A stretch of DNA of 25,014 nucleotides from Roridomyces roridus (lineage: Eukaryota; Basidiomycota; Agaricomycetes; Agaricales; Mycenaceae). This document shows, in pieces, positions 8,614-19,110 of the stretch; position 1 is the first letter of the stretch, and each line of letters starts with the position of its first letter. Position numbers and translations under genes: made by a program. The notes below the pieces were generated by a model. The model saw nothing but the letters and a program-made list of their open reading frames with translations. It ran no database searches and was not told the origin of the DNA. The DNA lies in the NCBI GenBank assembly GCA_029378245.1, contig JARKIF010000360.1, forward strand, positions 1 through 25,014. Direction: 5' to 3'.

Positions 8614-9549
8614 TTGCGTGTGCAGCGATGCAGTTCTATATTCTGGAGGATGCGAGTCTACATCTCCCGTAGTGGCTCTGGCTGTCTGCGTTGGTACCCA
8701 ACTGCAGGACAAACGAATGGTATCTCACCGCCTTTCACACCACGCTCCTTGCCGCGCCTTTTTGACCCGAAACTCCACCCCAAATCGACTGGCAGCATCT
8801 GTCCGTGACGTTCCTGGTCGACACGAGTCCGAGTCTCATCATTGGAGGTACCTGGTCTATTGGAGTCGGTGATCTTCAGGGTTGTCTCACGCATGCACCG
8901 ACGCCGACCAACTCCTCTTCCCAGGAAGGCGTTCGGCTCCGAATCGATCTTCGCGCGACCATCGCAGTCTACAGACAAGATTCTTGAACATTCTCTCTGT
9001 CGCGTGTCTTAGGTTTCCTTCTTTCTTGGAGCACTTTATTCCATCCACTTGTCCCATCGCCCTGTTCCTGCCCCTGGGCTACAATAAGCATTGAGCGGCC
9101 TCCATTATTTTCCTGGAGGCAAATCTGCTGCTCGTCGGCCGGTCATCTTCGGGCTTCCAAGTTCTCTCAGGACATAGCTTAATCGACGACAAGGCTTCTT
9201 CTCTTCAGGAACCCGTTCGTCACTGAACCTGGACCTCGCGCGGCGATCGCATTCACAATTCAAGATTCTTGAGCATTCTCTCACCCTTTCCGCCGACTTT
9301 CGACGTCCGCTCCGCGCAGGCTGTTGCAAACTGCGGCATTTACATAGACTTGCGGTCAATCGAGACTTTCATTCTGACTTTCATCTGGTATCAATATTTG
9401 CAATTCAATCCCTGGCATCTCACGACCGGCGTTACCCTCAATGGCCTTGACTCTGATACACTTCTCATAATGCTTGTAAACCCCACGCCCGGATTGGTGC
9501 CGAGGGAGACGGATGGAAGGGTAAATCATATCACCTCATCGGCAGTTGG
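8614..9549 (+). other. No gene supported; diverged duplicated segment
   Basis: A stretch of about 80 bp near 8915-8997 resembles 9203-9282, most clearly over AAGATTCTTGA.CATTCTCTC. The frame over 8797-8987 reads like protein (WQHLSVTFLVDTSPSLIIGG, then GVRLRIDLRATIAVY) but has no start, no splice context and no family I recognise. It is more likely a gene remnant than a gene. Confidence 0.35.
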
Positions 9550-9557
9550 TATATAAA
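9550..9557 (+). promoter_or_regulatory. TATA box of the laccase gene
   Basis: TATATAAA lies 43-50 bp upstream of the laccase ATG at 9601. The spacing implies a very short 5' leader beginning near 9580. No metal- or xenobiotic-response element was identified with confidence. Confidence 0.6.
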
Positions 9558-9600
9558 GGTCCAACGACTCGGTCTTGTCCGACTGCCTGCTCTCGACACG

Positions 9601-11907
9601 ATGTTGGCTTCATCCCTTCGTCTCGCGGCACTTGCGCTGCTCCCCTCGGCCTCCTACGCCGCTCAAGTTGTTTTTGACCTCAACATCGTCAACGCACAGC
9701 TCGCTCCGGATGGTTTCACGCGAGAGTGAGCAGGGCCCTTCGTCTCGATCATATGGCCGCCTCTTAATGCGAGACGATTTATAGTACCGTTGTACCCAAT
9801 GGGACCTTCCCTGGCCCTGTATTCACGGTCCAGAAAGGCCACTCTGTGGTAATTCACACGCACAACCAACTGACGGACCCCGGCATGCGTCGGAGCACTT
9901 CCATCGTATGTATTCTCCCCCACGCCCGCTCTTGAGAGCCCGGACGCTGATGCTGTGTATACTGTAGCATTGGCACGGCTTTTTCCAAGCGCGTACCTCG
10001 GGGATGGACGGGCCCGCGTTCGTCAACCAGTGCCCCATCGCTCCTGGCACCACCTTCGATTACGTATTTGACACGGCGGGGCAGACTGGGAACTACTGGT
10101 ACCACTCGCATTTGTCCACCCAATACTGCGACGGTCTGCGTGGCGCGTTCGTGGTCTACGGTCAGCATCTCGCTTACTCCCGAGGCTATGACCGCTTCTG
10201 ACTGCAGCGCTCCTCAGATCCTGATGACCCGCTGCAAGATCTCTAGTACGCCGAGAGTTGATCATGAGTTGCGTGAAACTGATGCTATGCATTGAATTTC
10301 CAGCGATGTCGACGATGGTCAGTAACCTTCACTCAACACAATATCTTCCCCGCTTGGACTCATTGCTTGATTGCACAGAAAGCACCATTATCACTCTGGG
10401 CGAATGGTACCGTACGTCACGTCGTTTCTCATCTCTTTCGCGCGGGTTTGATTGGTTTCTGCAGACAATCTGGCCCCGGACGGTGAGTCTAGAACACACC
10501 GGCTGTATCTAAGCTCACTATGGCGTTAGTCACCAATCAATTCCTCAGCACTCAGATCATCCCGTAAGTCTCCATCTCCACTCTCCGGCGTCCCGTCAAT
10601 CAATTAATTGCCTTACAGGATCATGGACTCTGGTATGTTTTCGGTGTGGGATCTGCACACAGGCTGACTCTTGCTATTCCAGTCCTCATCAACGGCAAAG
10701 GGTGTGTATCGGTCTGCTCAGACCGCGTGCGAATTGACTGACTCGACTGAACTAGACGATACAACAGTGGACTTGCAGGTACGTCTACAGCAGCGCAGGG
10801 TATTCTATTCGACAGCCAATTCTTTCCCTAGTTCCATATGCTGTGATTACGGTCAAGAAGGGCCTGCGTTACAGGTGAGTTACCTCGTGTTTCATTTCTC
10901 GGCGAAGACAAGAATCAGTATTCATTGTCTTCGAATCCATCAGGTTCCGAGTATTCTCCCTGTCATGCCGCCCGTTCATGACGTTGAGCTTCGACAATCA
11001 TACGTTTGGTTCGTTCTTTTTTTCCTGCTCCCACACGGCGTTGCTCAGCTCCCCCGCTGATTAGATGTGATGGAGCTCGACGGCGTCGAGCACGATCCCA
11101 TGCCATTCCAGAATGCCGACATTTATGCCGGTGAGTTGTGTACATCCCATTACATTGGAGCTGCGCTGATCATCGACGATAGCTCAGCGGATATCGCTCA
11201 TTCTTAATGCGAACCAGAGTATTTCAAACTATTGGGTATGGCACGACCGCGAACATCTCACAGCCCACCCCGCCGCTGTTTGACATCAACGGAATCGTTC
11301 GTGGTTATTTTCATTATGGCTGGGCTGAATGAACGAACGACTCGATACAGTCCTACGTGTCGCCATCCCTCCCGGTCCTCCTGCAATTGCTTAGCGGTGC
11401 GGCCCAGCCCACCGACTTTATGCCTTCGGAACAGGTTATTGTCCTTCCCACCAATGCTATCGTGGACATTGTCATCCCCGGCGCGGGAGCTCATCCATTC
11501 CATTGTACGTGAATTCATCCCAGGTTTCGCTGAACCTAACACATAGCACCCTTCTTAGTGCATGGACACAACTTTGACGTTGTTGTCGAATCGCTCAAAA
11601 CAACAGCCAACTACGTCAACCCACCGCGTCGCGACGTCGTTCCCAGTACGTGAATCTTTCAACTGGCAAGATAACACTCATCTGAAACTTAGTCAACGGC
11701 GGCAACACCACATTCAGATTCTTCACCGGCAACCCGGGCGCGTGGTTCCTCCACTGCCACATTGACTGGCATCTCGAAGTCGGGCTCGCCGTCGTCTTTG
11801 GCGAGTCTCCCGCACTCAACATTGCCGGCTCGCAATCGCAGATTCAGACTGCCCAGTGGCAGGCGCTGTGCCCCATGTATGATGCTCTTGACCCCGAGTT
11901 CCAGTGA
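9601..11907 (+). CDS. Laccase (secreted multicopper oxidase), with a broken domain 2/3 junction
   Basis: Laccase oxidises phenols outside the cell and reduces O2 to water at a four-copper centre. Eighteen exons can be placed: 9601-9725, 9785-9905, 9968-10160, 10218-10245, 10304-10317, 10379-10411, 10465-10482, 10530-10563, 10619-10632, 10683-10701, 10756-10778, 10832-10874, 10944-11008, 11065-11130, 11183-11296, 11351-11504, 11559-11645, 11693-11907. A signal peptide ([20 protein letters not shown]) leads. Copper motifs are all present: HWHG (83-86), WYHSH with H128/H130, HPFHLHGH (11492-11569, split by an intron) and HCHIDWH (11752-11772). Leu ten residues after that Cys is the axial residue. 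The defect is after NYW (11227-11235). The frame runs to TGA at 11281, while the next conserved part, [18 protein letters not shown], lies in another frame. About 60-75 residues usual here are absent, giving about 454 instead of about 500-530 residues. A 28-nt GT-AG stretch (11236-11263) would restore the frame but is unusually short for an intron. Probably a pseudogene, or an assembly defect. Confidence 0.85.
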
Positions 11908-12802
11908 GGCCATGTGAATAACTTTGGGTCGTTGGAACTACTTCATTGGGTTTCATTGACGCTGAACTGGTTCTTCTTACTATGTGAACTCGAATCAATA
12001 ATATTGCATATGCTGGGTATTGGACTTTTCTCTCCAACAGTCCCTCTCCACTCTACGAAGGAGGCGCGTACGGCGCTTGGGTGCGTGTGGGTATTCTCGT
12101 GGTTCCTGGTTACGCTGCCAATTATGCAGGACCCATTATGAAGGCCGGCCTTGGCCGTCTTTGTACTTCGCCTCCGTGGCCTGTAAACATACCGCAGCTC
12201 ATGAATTCCCGAGGAGGGAGATCCGACGGACCTACGCACCTCAGAGTTGGCTTTCCATTGATCTTTCTTCAACGCCACGCCGCTTCCGGCGCCACTTGGA
12301 TGTTCTCCTATGTTCTCTCCCCTTTGTCTCGCCTTCACTGTTCCGCGCTTTTCCGCTGATCTTTCCCCCGAAAAGTGTCCTACTTGCGGTGGCTCTCCGA
12401 ACTCTGTGATCTCAAGACACAAGTGTTGTCTTTTAGGCCTTATCTTACCGCTTGCGGTCACAAGGCGCCGGAATCTGTGGACAGCCTGGAGTCTAATTTG
12501 GCATCATCTCCACAGCTTTGCAAACGCCTCACGGTCTCGGTTCCTCGGGGCTTCTATAGGATACTGGCCCCACTGAGCTGCCGCTGTCTCGCCTGCGTCG
12601 AGTGTAGCCCGGTTTCTACGCGTCTCTGGTGGCTACAGAATACTCACTATCCTCGACCGACACATCCTCCTTATTTCGGTACCTCCACAGCTTCTAGCGC
12701 TGGGAAGCCGCGCAATACCTCGTGCCTCTACAGCAGTTTCTGTCTTCCTCCCACCCTCGTCTTGCTGTCCGCCCACCCACTCTCCTCACATCCTCTACGA
12801 GC
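11908..12802. other. No gene supported between laccase and the NLR-type domain gene
   Basis: The first 100 bp or so are presumably laccase 3' UTR. Further on several frames are open for 80-180 codons on both strands. They are Arg/Ser/Pro-rich, and I see no motif, signal peptide or splice logic that favours one of them. The frame entering at 12722 is continuous with the next gene and may extend it upstream. Confidence 0.4.
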
Positions 12803-13737
12803 ATGCGCCGCCTACTTTCCTCTAGATCAGCCGCAGACACGCTCGCTGCGACGAAAGTCACTCTCCGTGCAATACAAACATCCGCAGACGCCTTTCCACC
12901 TCTCAAGTCCGCTGCGTCGGCGGTCCTGATTGTCTTGGAGCTGAGCGAGGTCAGTCTCTGCGTTGTTCTGCCTACTGCTTCAAGTCCGACTGACGTCCAC
13001 GGACGCTCCAGAAAACGAAGTCGAATAGGAAGGGATGCGCGCATATCGCCAAACGCTCGGCCCAACTCGTGCAAGATATCCATAGGCAGACAAAGGATTT
13101 TGGGATTGAACTCCCGCCCGAGGTGCAGGAGAGTGTGGTCGAACTTCGACGGTGCGTGAACTACTCACTCGCTGCCTCTAGACTGATTTGGATAAACAGA
13201 CTTCTCAAAGAAATTCGGGATTTCCTCCGCACCCTCAGCAACGAGAATCTACTCCAACGATTTGCGCGTCAAGATGAGAATAAGAGACAAATCGCCGAGT
13301 ATAGTCGTTTGTTGGACGAGGCGATGGTGCATTTCAGCGTGCGTATCCATTCTCGGTCATATGCGCTGACAATTCAGCCAATCAATATGCAGATAAACCT
13401 GGAACTGAGTATCCACCGGCTTCACCTCGAATCGGCTCTCACTGCACGGTCCGAGCATGCTGCTGTACTTGCTGTCTCGAAGATGAGCGAATCGGAGCGT
13501 TTGGTGCGTCGAGCTCCTATTCTCTTGCTAGCGCGCGTTAATGCAGTGCATATGGCAGCAGTTTCTAAAAAAAATTCGAGGTGTGTTAATGATTTCCTTG
13601 CTTCCCGGATGTACATGCACAGGAACGAGGCTGATGCGATATGTTTAGGAGATGTGAACGTGGGAAAATATCTGCTGGGATTTTTTTTTTTTAGATCTTT
13701 GACTCCGGAGCTTTCAAACCAGCGGAGTTGTGATTGA
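12803..13737 (+). CDS. Stand-alone N-terminal helical domain protein of the basidiomycete NLR-like type
   Basis: Four exons (12803-12949, 13012-13151, 13200-13338, 13393-13737) join in frame to 256 residues; intron lengths are 62, 48 and 54 nt. The opening helix (DTLAATKVTLRAIQTSADAF, then LKSAASAVLIVLELSE) leads into KTKSNRKGCAHIAKRSAQLV. It continues with a long helical stretch (VQESVVELRR, LLKEIRDFLRTLSN, FARQDENKRQIAEYSRLLDEAM). This pattern is typical of the MLKL-type/adaptor-like four-helix region that precedes NACHT or NB-ARC and repeat domains in mushroom proteins. No nucleotide-binding or repeat domain follows: the frame ends after a low-quality tail with a T11 run (13681-13691). It may be a truncated receptor or a free signalling domain; the tail after about 13500 may be read-through of a lost splice site. 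An earlier in-frame ATG exists at 12722. Confidence 0.55.
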
Positions 13738-14279
13738 TCCTGTGTTCTCTTCAACAGCAGTTTACAGCTCTCGTCAACGTACATACACAATGCTGTACTC
13801 CTCGCATCTCTGCCTTGTTGCACATCACTCCGAGAACGTGACTTCCTTGTGAGCGTCAGTCCGCGCACATCGCTAGACTATCCACGCCAGTTTGCCTGTA
13901 CTCTGTTCGAACCGGACTTCGTGCATTATAGGCTATAGTATCTATTTGCAACCCATCCGTGGGCCAGATCCAGCTTACAGTCGACGATCCAGGTCATTGG
14001 CACCCACTTCCCGTCCGATCCGGCAGTGGTGCAATTCCACTTCTTGAGAATTCTTTTCTCTTCCTTTGCTTGCCTTGCACTGGCTAGCTGCACAGATTGC
14101 ACACAAGTGAACGAAACATCCAAGTGTTCATCACCTTGTCATCACCATCAAGCTGCTAAATGATCGCGATGTATTGTGCAAGTCAAATCATTGCGGGCAC
14201 AGATCAAGGGAAGGGCCTGCGTAGAAATTGATTGGGAGAGTCGCAAAGCAACCCCATAGTCCATCCAGGGCGGCTTCAA
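13738..14279. other. No gene supported
   Basis: Only short frames without recognisable motifs occur on either strand, and I found no sizeable inverted or tandem repeat. The segment separates the NLR-type domain gene from the first copy of the membrane-protein array. Confidence 0.4.
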
Positions 14280-14830
14280 TCAATCATCAACCTGCTCTCC
14301 TCCGAATCTACGCGCGACGAGGGCTAGACTCCACGGCGGCATCACCCCACCAGCAACACTCGTCACCCACGCAGATCGCGGGTTATGTAACCCCATCCGA
14401 GTCCACGTCCCAAGGACCATTACGGGTGCCCATTCCATGACCCAGTGGGATATGGGATGCGAAACTGGGAGCGTTTCGGCGCAAATATGATTCCCACGGT
14501 CATGGCTGCCATCCCGCCGCCGAAGAACAGGGCGGCGTGCAGGGATTGCTTGCCGAGGACGCGTAGGGCGCCTCGTGCGCGAAAACCCTACAGAGTATTG
14601 CGTTTTTTGATGAATGGATGGAGAGTTTTTAATTGGTTTTTAACGTACTGGAGAAGCTCTCCATGCGTGTTCGATTGCAAAGGGTATTCCGCCGAATGCA
14701 AGACCAGAAGCGCCGCCGAGGGTAGCCCAGAATACTGCCGATGCGCTTGGAAGTCAAGTCTTCAGTCGGCGTCTCGTGCACACCGAGTCGTATCATACGC
14801 ACCCGGTACTCCGCGACGAGTATTCCTCCC
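14280..14830 (-). pseudogene. Membrane protein family, copy A
   Basis: This is the first of six related sequences of a small glycine-rich membrane protein I cannot name. On the minus strand an exon ends VFWATLGGASGLAFGGIPFA..HAWRASP. An intron with gtacgt...ctgtag follows (about 14598-14651), then GFRARGALRVLGKQSL and LFFGGGMAAMTVG. After FRIP the frame shifts by one near 14440-14455. The family-like C-terminal part (MEWAPVMVLGTWTRM...) then continues to a stop at 14280-14282. The shift and the loss of the usual GDHISVE segment suggest a pseudogene. The 5' exon start was not resolved. Confidence 0.45.
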
Positions 14831-14864
14831 CGGTTAGTCTATCGCTGCAGACCACCGCTCGATG

Positions 14865-15380
14865 TACAGATGCTAAATGCGTAACGAAACGGTTAGCAAA
14901 TTTGGCAATTTGCCACATTCGTGTTCCTTGGCATCGAAAACAGGGGTGGGTGAAGCTTCATAATTTCTGGGTCATTGTGTGGAGAGCCAGACTGTTCACA
15001 ATTTTGCTGCCGACTTTCATTTTGATTGCGTACCGAAACAATGATGCCTACGGGTGAAGAACGGTTCGACCTCACCGGATAGGACTCTCAGGGGCCTGAC
15101 AGACCAGGAATGCTGCCTCCCAGGGCAAAAGACCCCATCCAATCCCGATCACTGTACACCAATATCAACTCTCTTTTATCAATTCAGACCAAGTCTCAAC
15201 CAGAGCCTGAAATGAAGATGATTTTCTGGTACACCCACCTGGGCACCTATGGCCATGAAATTTTATGGGTGGGAAGGGGTCACCCATAGCAATATGTGGA
15301 TTTATTTTCGCCATCAAAGATTGATCGCCGGTTGATGATTTCGTTACACGTGCATTTTCGTTACGCATTTAGCATCTGTA
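14865..15380. mobile_element. MITE-like element 2 (25-bp perfect TIRs)
   Basis: TACAGATGCTAAATGCGTAA opens the left repeat (14865-14889). Its exact reverse complement closes the element at 15356-15380, with 25 of 25 positions matching. If TA is the target duplication, the element proper is 14867-15378 (512 bp) and begins CAGATGC. Alternatively ATG (14862-14864 and 15381-15383) is a 3-bp duplication. No transposase frame is present. The motif TTTCGTTAC is repeated inside the right end (15339-15347 and 15356-15364). A short palindrome GCAAATT..AATTTGC lies just inside the left end (14896-14913). Perfect TIRs imply recent activity. Confidence 0.8.
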
Positions 15381-15671
15381 ATGCGGGAAGTCGGGCTGAT
15401 TGGGTGTCTTTGTTCATGGAGAGATGAAGGAAGAAGGAGAGCGCGTGGTGGGTGGGAAGGCATGGTGCAGGACTAAGTACGTCCTGAATGCCTGCCGTAG
15501 GGCTACGCAAGCGCTGCCGACCGGAGTGATGTTATCGGCGATCCATGCCACGGTCATTCTTATGAGAACACGCCTTCCAAGTGCGAGTTTGATAGTCTAG
15601 TTGCAGAATTATCGCTGAGCGGGGATTGAATTACTGTGAGTCTACTAGGTACAGCAACAGTCCACACGTCC

Positions 15672-16312
15672 TCAGTATCCCACTTTGACCTCACATCCCG
15701 GCCAACTCTGCTGCATTATTGACTCGAATGAATTGAGCCCCCCAATAGGCAGTCCAAAACTGAGCCGAAGAAGAAACGGGTTTCGAGGCGGAGGCCACCG
15801 GCGATGGCACAGCTCCATCCAGAGCACGAAAAATGCAGCAGGTACAAGGCCGTTAATCATAGAGCCTGTGGGGATGCGCAGAGTCCCTTCAGAGACGTGC
15901 TGGCCGACGATTGCTGCGGCAAAACATCCGCCGAAGAGGACTCCGGCTGGGAGGCATCGTGTACGGAGCATGTGGAGTGCGCCCTTCCAACGGAAGCCCT
16001 GAAGATTTAATTCAGCGGAAAATGGCAGCGCAAATAAGGGGAACCGGCGGGACTCTCAAAGCGCCTTCGACTGCATACGGCCAGACTCCGAGGGTAGTAC
16101 CGAGAACACCGCAGAAATACTGCTTCCACCGTAGACCAGAGCCTGGTCTGTCTATGATATGTCGCGGCCGAGTATCTAGAAACAGGATGTCTCGGACAAC
16201 CGCCGTTCGGTGGACTCTCCAGCTTGGACCTGGAGCCGAGCTGGTGGGTGGCATCCCTGGCGTGGAGGGAGAGGAAGAAGAGAGCCGCAAGGTAAGTAAA
16301 CACGCAAGCCAT
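15672..16312 (-). CDS. Membrane protein family, copy B
   Basis: Exon 2 (15998-15672, stop at 15672-15674) encodes GFRWKGALHMLRTRCLPAGV, then LFGGCFAAAIVGQHVSEGTL, RIPTGSMINGLVPAAFFVLW and a final hydrophobic segment. The upstream exon ends at 16045 with CGVLGTTLGVWPYAVEGAL.RVPP, joined by an intron with a gttccc donor and cttcag acceptor (15999-16044), phase 0 as in copies A and D. The protein looks like three or four membrane helices with GxxxG-type packing. The first exon probably starts near 16290-16312, but the frame there is uncertain. Function unknown; a distant Tim17-like fold is conceivable from the glycine pattern and four-helix layout, but I cannot show it. Confidence 0.5.
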
Positions 16313-16422
16313 GCCGGCGGATCATGATGATCAGTCGGATATTAACATCCGATGTCAGCTGACTTTTCCGGGCATCAATTGCCGCTCACCACTCTCACCG
16401 CTTGCTCACCGCTATCACGACG

Positions 16423-18725
16423 ATGCTACGACAAGCGCGCCGATCCAGCTGGTGTCTCGTACTCCTCTTGACTTCATGGCCCCTGCTTTCGACTGCCTCG
16501 GCTCCCGAGGGTGCAAGCAAGGCAGCCGCCCTCAACGACGAGTTCTCGTGGCACAAGGTGCGGTCTGCCAGCGGCTGGCCCGCAGAGCAGTGGAGCCCAG
16601 TAGTTTACACGACGCCTAGATCACCCCCTCTGACGACCTCATCTGGCATGACTGCTACTCCGGCCACCAGTGTGCCCGACTCAAAGTGCGTTACCAGCCC
16701 ATCCCGCTCCCACTTGAATCTCACGCTCGACATCGAAGGTGCCCCTGGACTACGAAAACCCGGACGGGGCCTCTGCGGCCATCGCAATGCGGCGAATTCA
16801 CTCCGTTGTCCCACATGACTCACCCGAATACCGTGGGCCCATCCTCGTCAATCCCGGAGGACCCGGCGGCTCTGGCGTGGATTTCATCCGGCGGTTGGGC
16901 GATAACGTTTCTGCAGTCGTTGGGCCAGAGTTTGATTTCATTGGCTTCGATCCGAGAGGTGCGTCCATCGTCGTTCTTGGCAGTTTCGTCATCTCATGGG
17001 CGCTTATCAGGTATCTCCCGCTCCACCCCACGCGCATCGTTCTTTGAGAATCGCGCGGAGCAGAATCTCTTCTGGTCGAACTCGGGCAACTCGATTACCG
17101 CCAGCTCTTCGGACGACGCGCTAGCGCGCATGTGGGCGCAAGGCATGCTTGTCGGTCGGCTGGCTGGCGAGCGGGACGACGGCAACTTGCGGTTTATCCA
17201 TTCCGACTATACGGCACGCGATATGCTGCGGATTGTGGAGGCACATGGACGGGAGAAGATTCAGTATTGGGGGTTCTCGTGCGTTGCTGGCCCTCTACGA
17301 TTGACTTGTGATCGCTCATATTATTGGGCAGGTATGGGAGCGTGTTGGGCGCGACGTTTGCTGCAATGTTTCCGGTGCGTAACCTCTGCCATTCTTCCTT
17401 GGATCGATTGCATTGTCTGCATAGGACAAAGTCGGGCGGTTGGTCATTGACGGAGTCGCCGATTCGGAAAACTACTATGCTGGCAAGTGACACCGTACCA
17501 TTCTTCGAATCGGGGCTAATATCGAATTAGCGGAGTGGTCCAACAACCTCATGGACGCCGAGAAAGTGTGGACGGCCTTCCTCCACGGCTGCGTCGCCGC
17601 CGGGCCAACCAAATGCGCCATCTATTCGCCCACGGCTGCCGAAATCCAGGCCACCGTGGACGATTTATACGACTCCCTCCGCGCACGCCCCATCCCCGTA
17701 CGCACCGCCACGTCCTACGGTATCGTCGACTACGATTGATGCGTAACACCATCTTCGGATCGTTGTACAAACCATACGCGTCATTCCCGGTTCTGGCGCG
17801 GGCGCTGGCGGATTTGTCGGCGGGCAACGCCACGGGGCTGTATAAAATGTCCGAAGCGCCGTTCTTCAAGTGTAGCTGCGACCTTGACGAGTTCTCGTTT
17901 GAGAATGTTAACGATGGGGGGCTTGCCGTGCGGTGTAACGATGGGAAGCGGATTTCGTCGGAGTTTGAGGATGTCGAGAAGCATTATGGGAATTTACTTG
18001 CTAATTCGAGCTGGGCGGATGTGTGGATGGGTACGCGGCTGGCATGCATGTGAGTACTTCACTCCGTTTTTTGCGTCTTTTGCTGAATCTTGGATAGGAC
18101 TTGGCCTGAGTTCCCCAAGACAAATTTCCACGGTACGGATATTATTTTGCGTTTGAAAAGAACCGCTAAAGTATTTTGTAGGTCCTTTCGTGGCGAATAC
18201 GAGTTTCCCGCTGCTTGTCGTCGGAAACACGGCTGGTAGGTCGTCTCACGATTTCTGTTATACTGCTACTTACCTACCGTGCAGATCCAGTCACCCCTCT
18301 CTGGGCGTGAGTCCCACCTACCGAAGCCGAGTCAAAGTCAAACTAACAATCTACATCTACCCGCAGAGCAAAGAAGATGTCCAAGGGCTTCTCTGGTTCC
18401 GTTGTATTGACGCAAGATTCAATCGGGGTGCGTCTCATAATCCGAGGTTCAACCCACCCTCATGTTGCCCGACATGTAGCACTGCTCCCTCGCCGCTCCA
18501 TCTCTCTGCACGCAGAAGCACATCCGCAGCTACTTCCGGGACGGCGTGCTACCTGAGGCTGGGACGGTTTGTTCGACGGACGGTGGGCCGTTTGATACGC
18601 TGCTCGAGGGCGAGGAAGAAGGAGCGGCGCAGGCTGTGTTGGGTAGTTTCTCAGCGGAGGATCAGACGCTTTTGGAGGCGGTACAAGGGCTGGCGAGGGC
18701 GTGGGATGTCCCGTTGGGTATGTGA
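16423..18725 (+). CDS. Secreted alpha/beta hydrolase, tripeptidyl-aminopeptidase-like (S33), one frameshift
   Basis: This gene encodes an extracellular serine peptidase-like enzyme that would release short peptides from N termini. Exons: 16423-16557, 16620-16685, 16739-16958, 17011-17278, 17332-17374, 17425-17482, 17531-18049, 18098-18132, 18182-18235, 18285-18306, 18367-18427, 18480-18725. A signal peptide (MLRQARRSSWCLVLLLTSWP...) begins at 16423; an in-frame ATG at 16402 is the alternative. Motifs in order: WHDCYSGHQCARLKVPLDYE, the oxyanion-region NPGGPGGSG, the nucleophile elbow GFSYG with Ser230 split by an intron, the Cys-rich FFKCSCD, NTADPVTPL with the acid Asp near 467, and IGHCS with His near 495. 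Near 17737 the frame breaks: DYD is followed by TGA, and the conserved LRNTIFGSLYKPYASFP lies one base out. One missing base explains it, since exons sum to 1727 nt and one more base gives 576 codons. The sixth intron (17483-17530) has a GC donor (gcaagt). Confidence 0.85.
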
Positions 18726-19110
18726 AAACATTGGACGATGAATGCCGAGGAGGGAGAATAAGATGTGAGTATGTACGCTCTGTAACGTTGGCTGATTATG
18801 AGTGCTGCTGCCGGGAGAGGTGGGATGCGGAAAAAGGGGAGTCAACTCAACATTATTGTGGATGGCGAATCGAACGCCCGACTTTGTGTACCACTGCCAG
18901 CGGTGGGATGCCTTCTGCAAGCACCTTCCATCACAAGGACGTTCTCCTTGCCTTTCTTGATCATCTTTATGCAGTTTGTGAATTATTTCCGCTAGGCTAC
19001 TTTTGGCCGCGCAGTCGACTGGCCTCTTTGAAGACGTGAATTGTCGCCAGGATTGGTACAATTAATGCAGGGCTGAGTAGGCGTTGCATTGTGGGTTTCA
19101 CGATTGGTGA
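18726..19110. other. No gene supported downstream of the hydrolase
   Basis: The region should hold the 3' UTR of the hydrolase gene and the 3' flank of membrane-protein copy C, which is convergent with it. A minus-strand frame over 18651-19061 is long but Gln/Arg/His-rich, overlaps the hydrolase coding exon and has no motif. A T-arm-like GTTCGATTC lies near 18868 on the minus strand (see rejected items). Confidence 0.35.

Noticed and set aside
11219..11263. 45-nt GT-AG intron to repair the laccase frame
   Set aside because: Its length is a multiple of three and its phase is wrong; joining it leads straight to a stop codon.
18863..18943. Possible tRNA on the minus strand (T-arm-like GTTCGATTC, ends TTGTG...CACAA)
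   Set aside because: The T-stem has a mismatch at its base, two of seven acceptor pairs fail, and no A-box or anticodon stem can be placed.
18651..19061. 136-codon minus-strand frame as a gene
   Set aside because: It overlaps the terminal coding exon of the hydrolase, has no motif or splice context, and reads as antisense.
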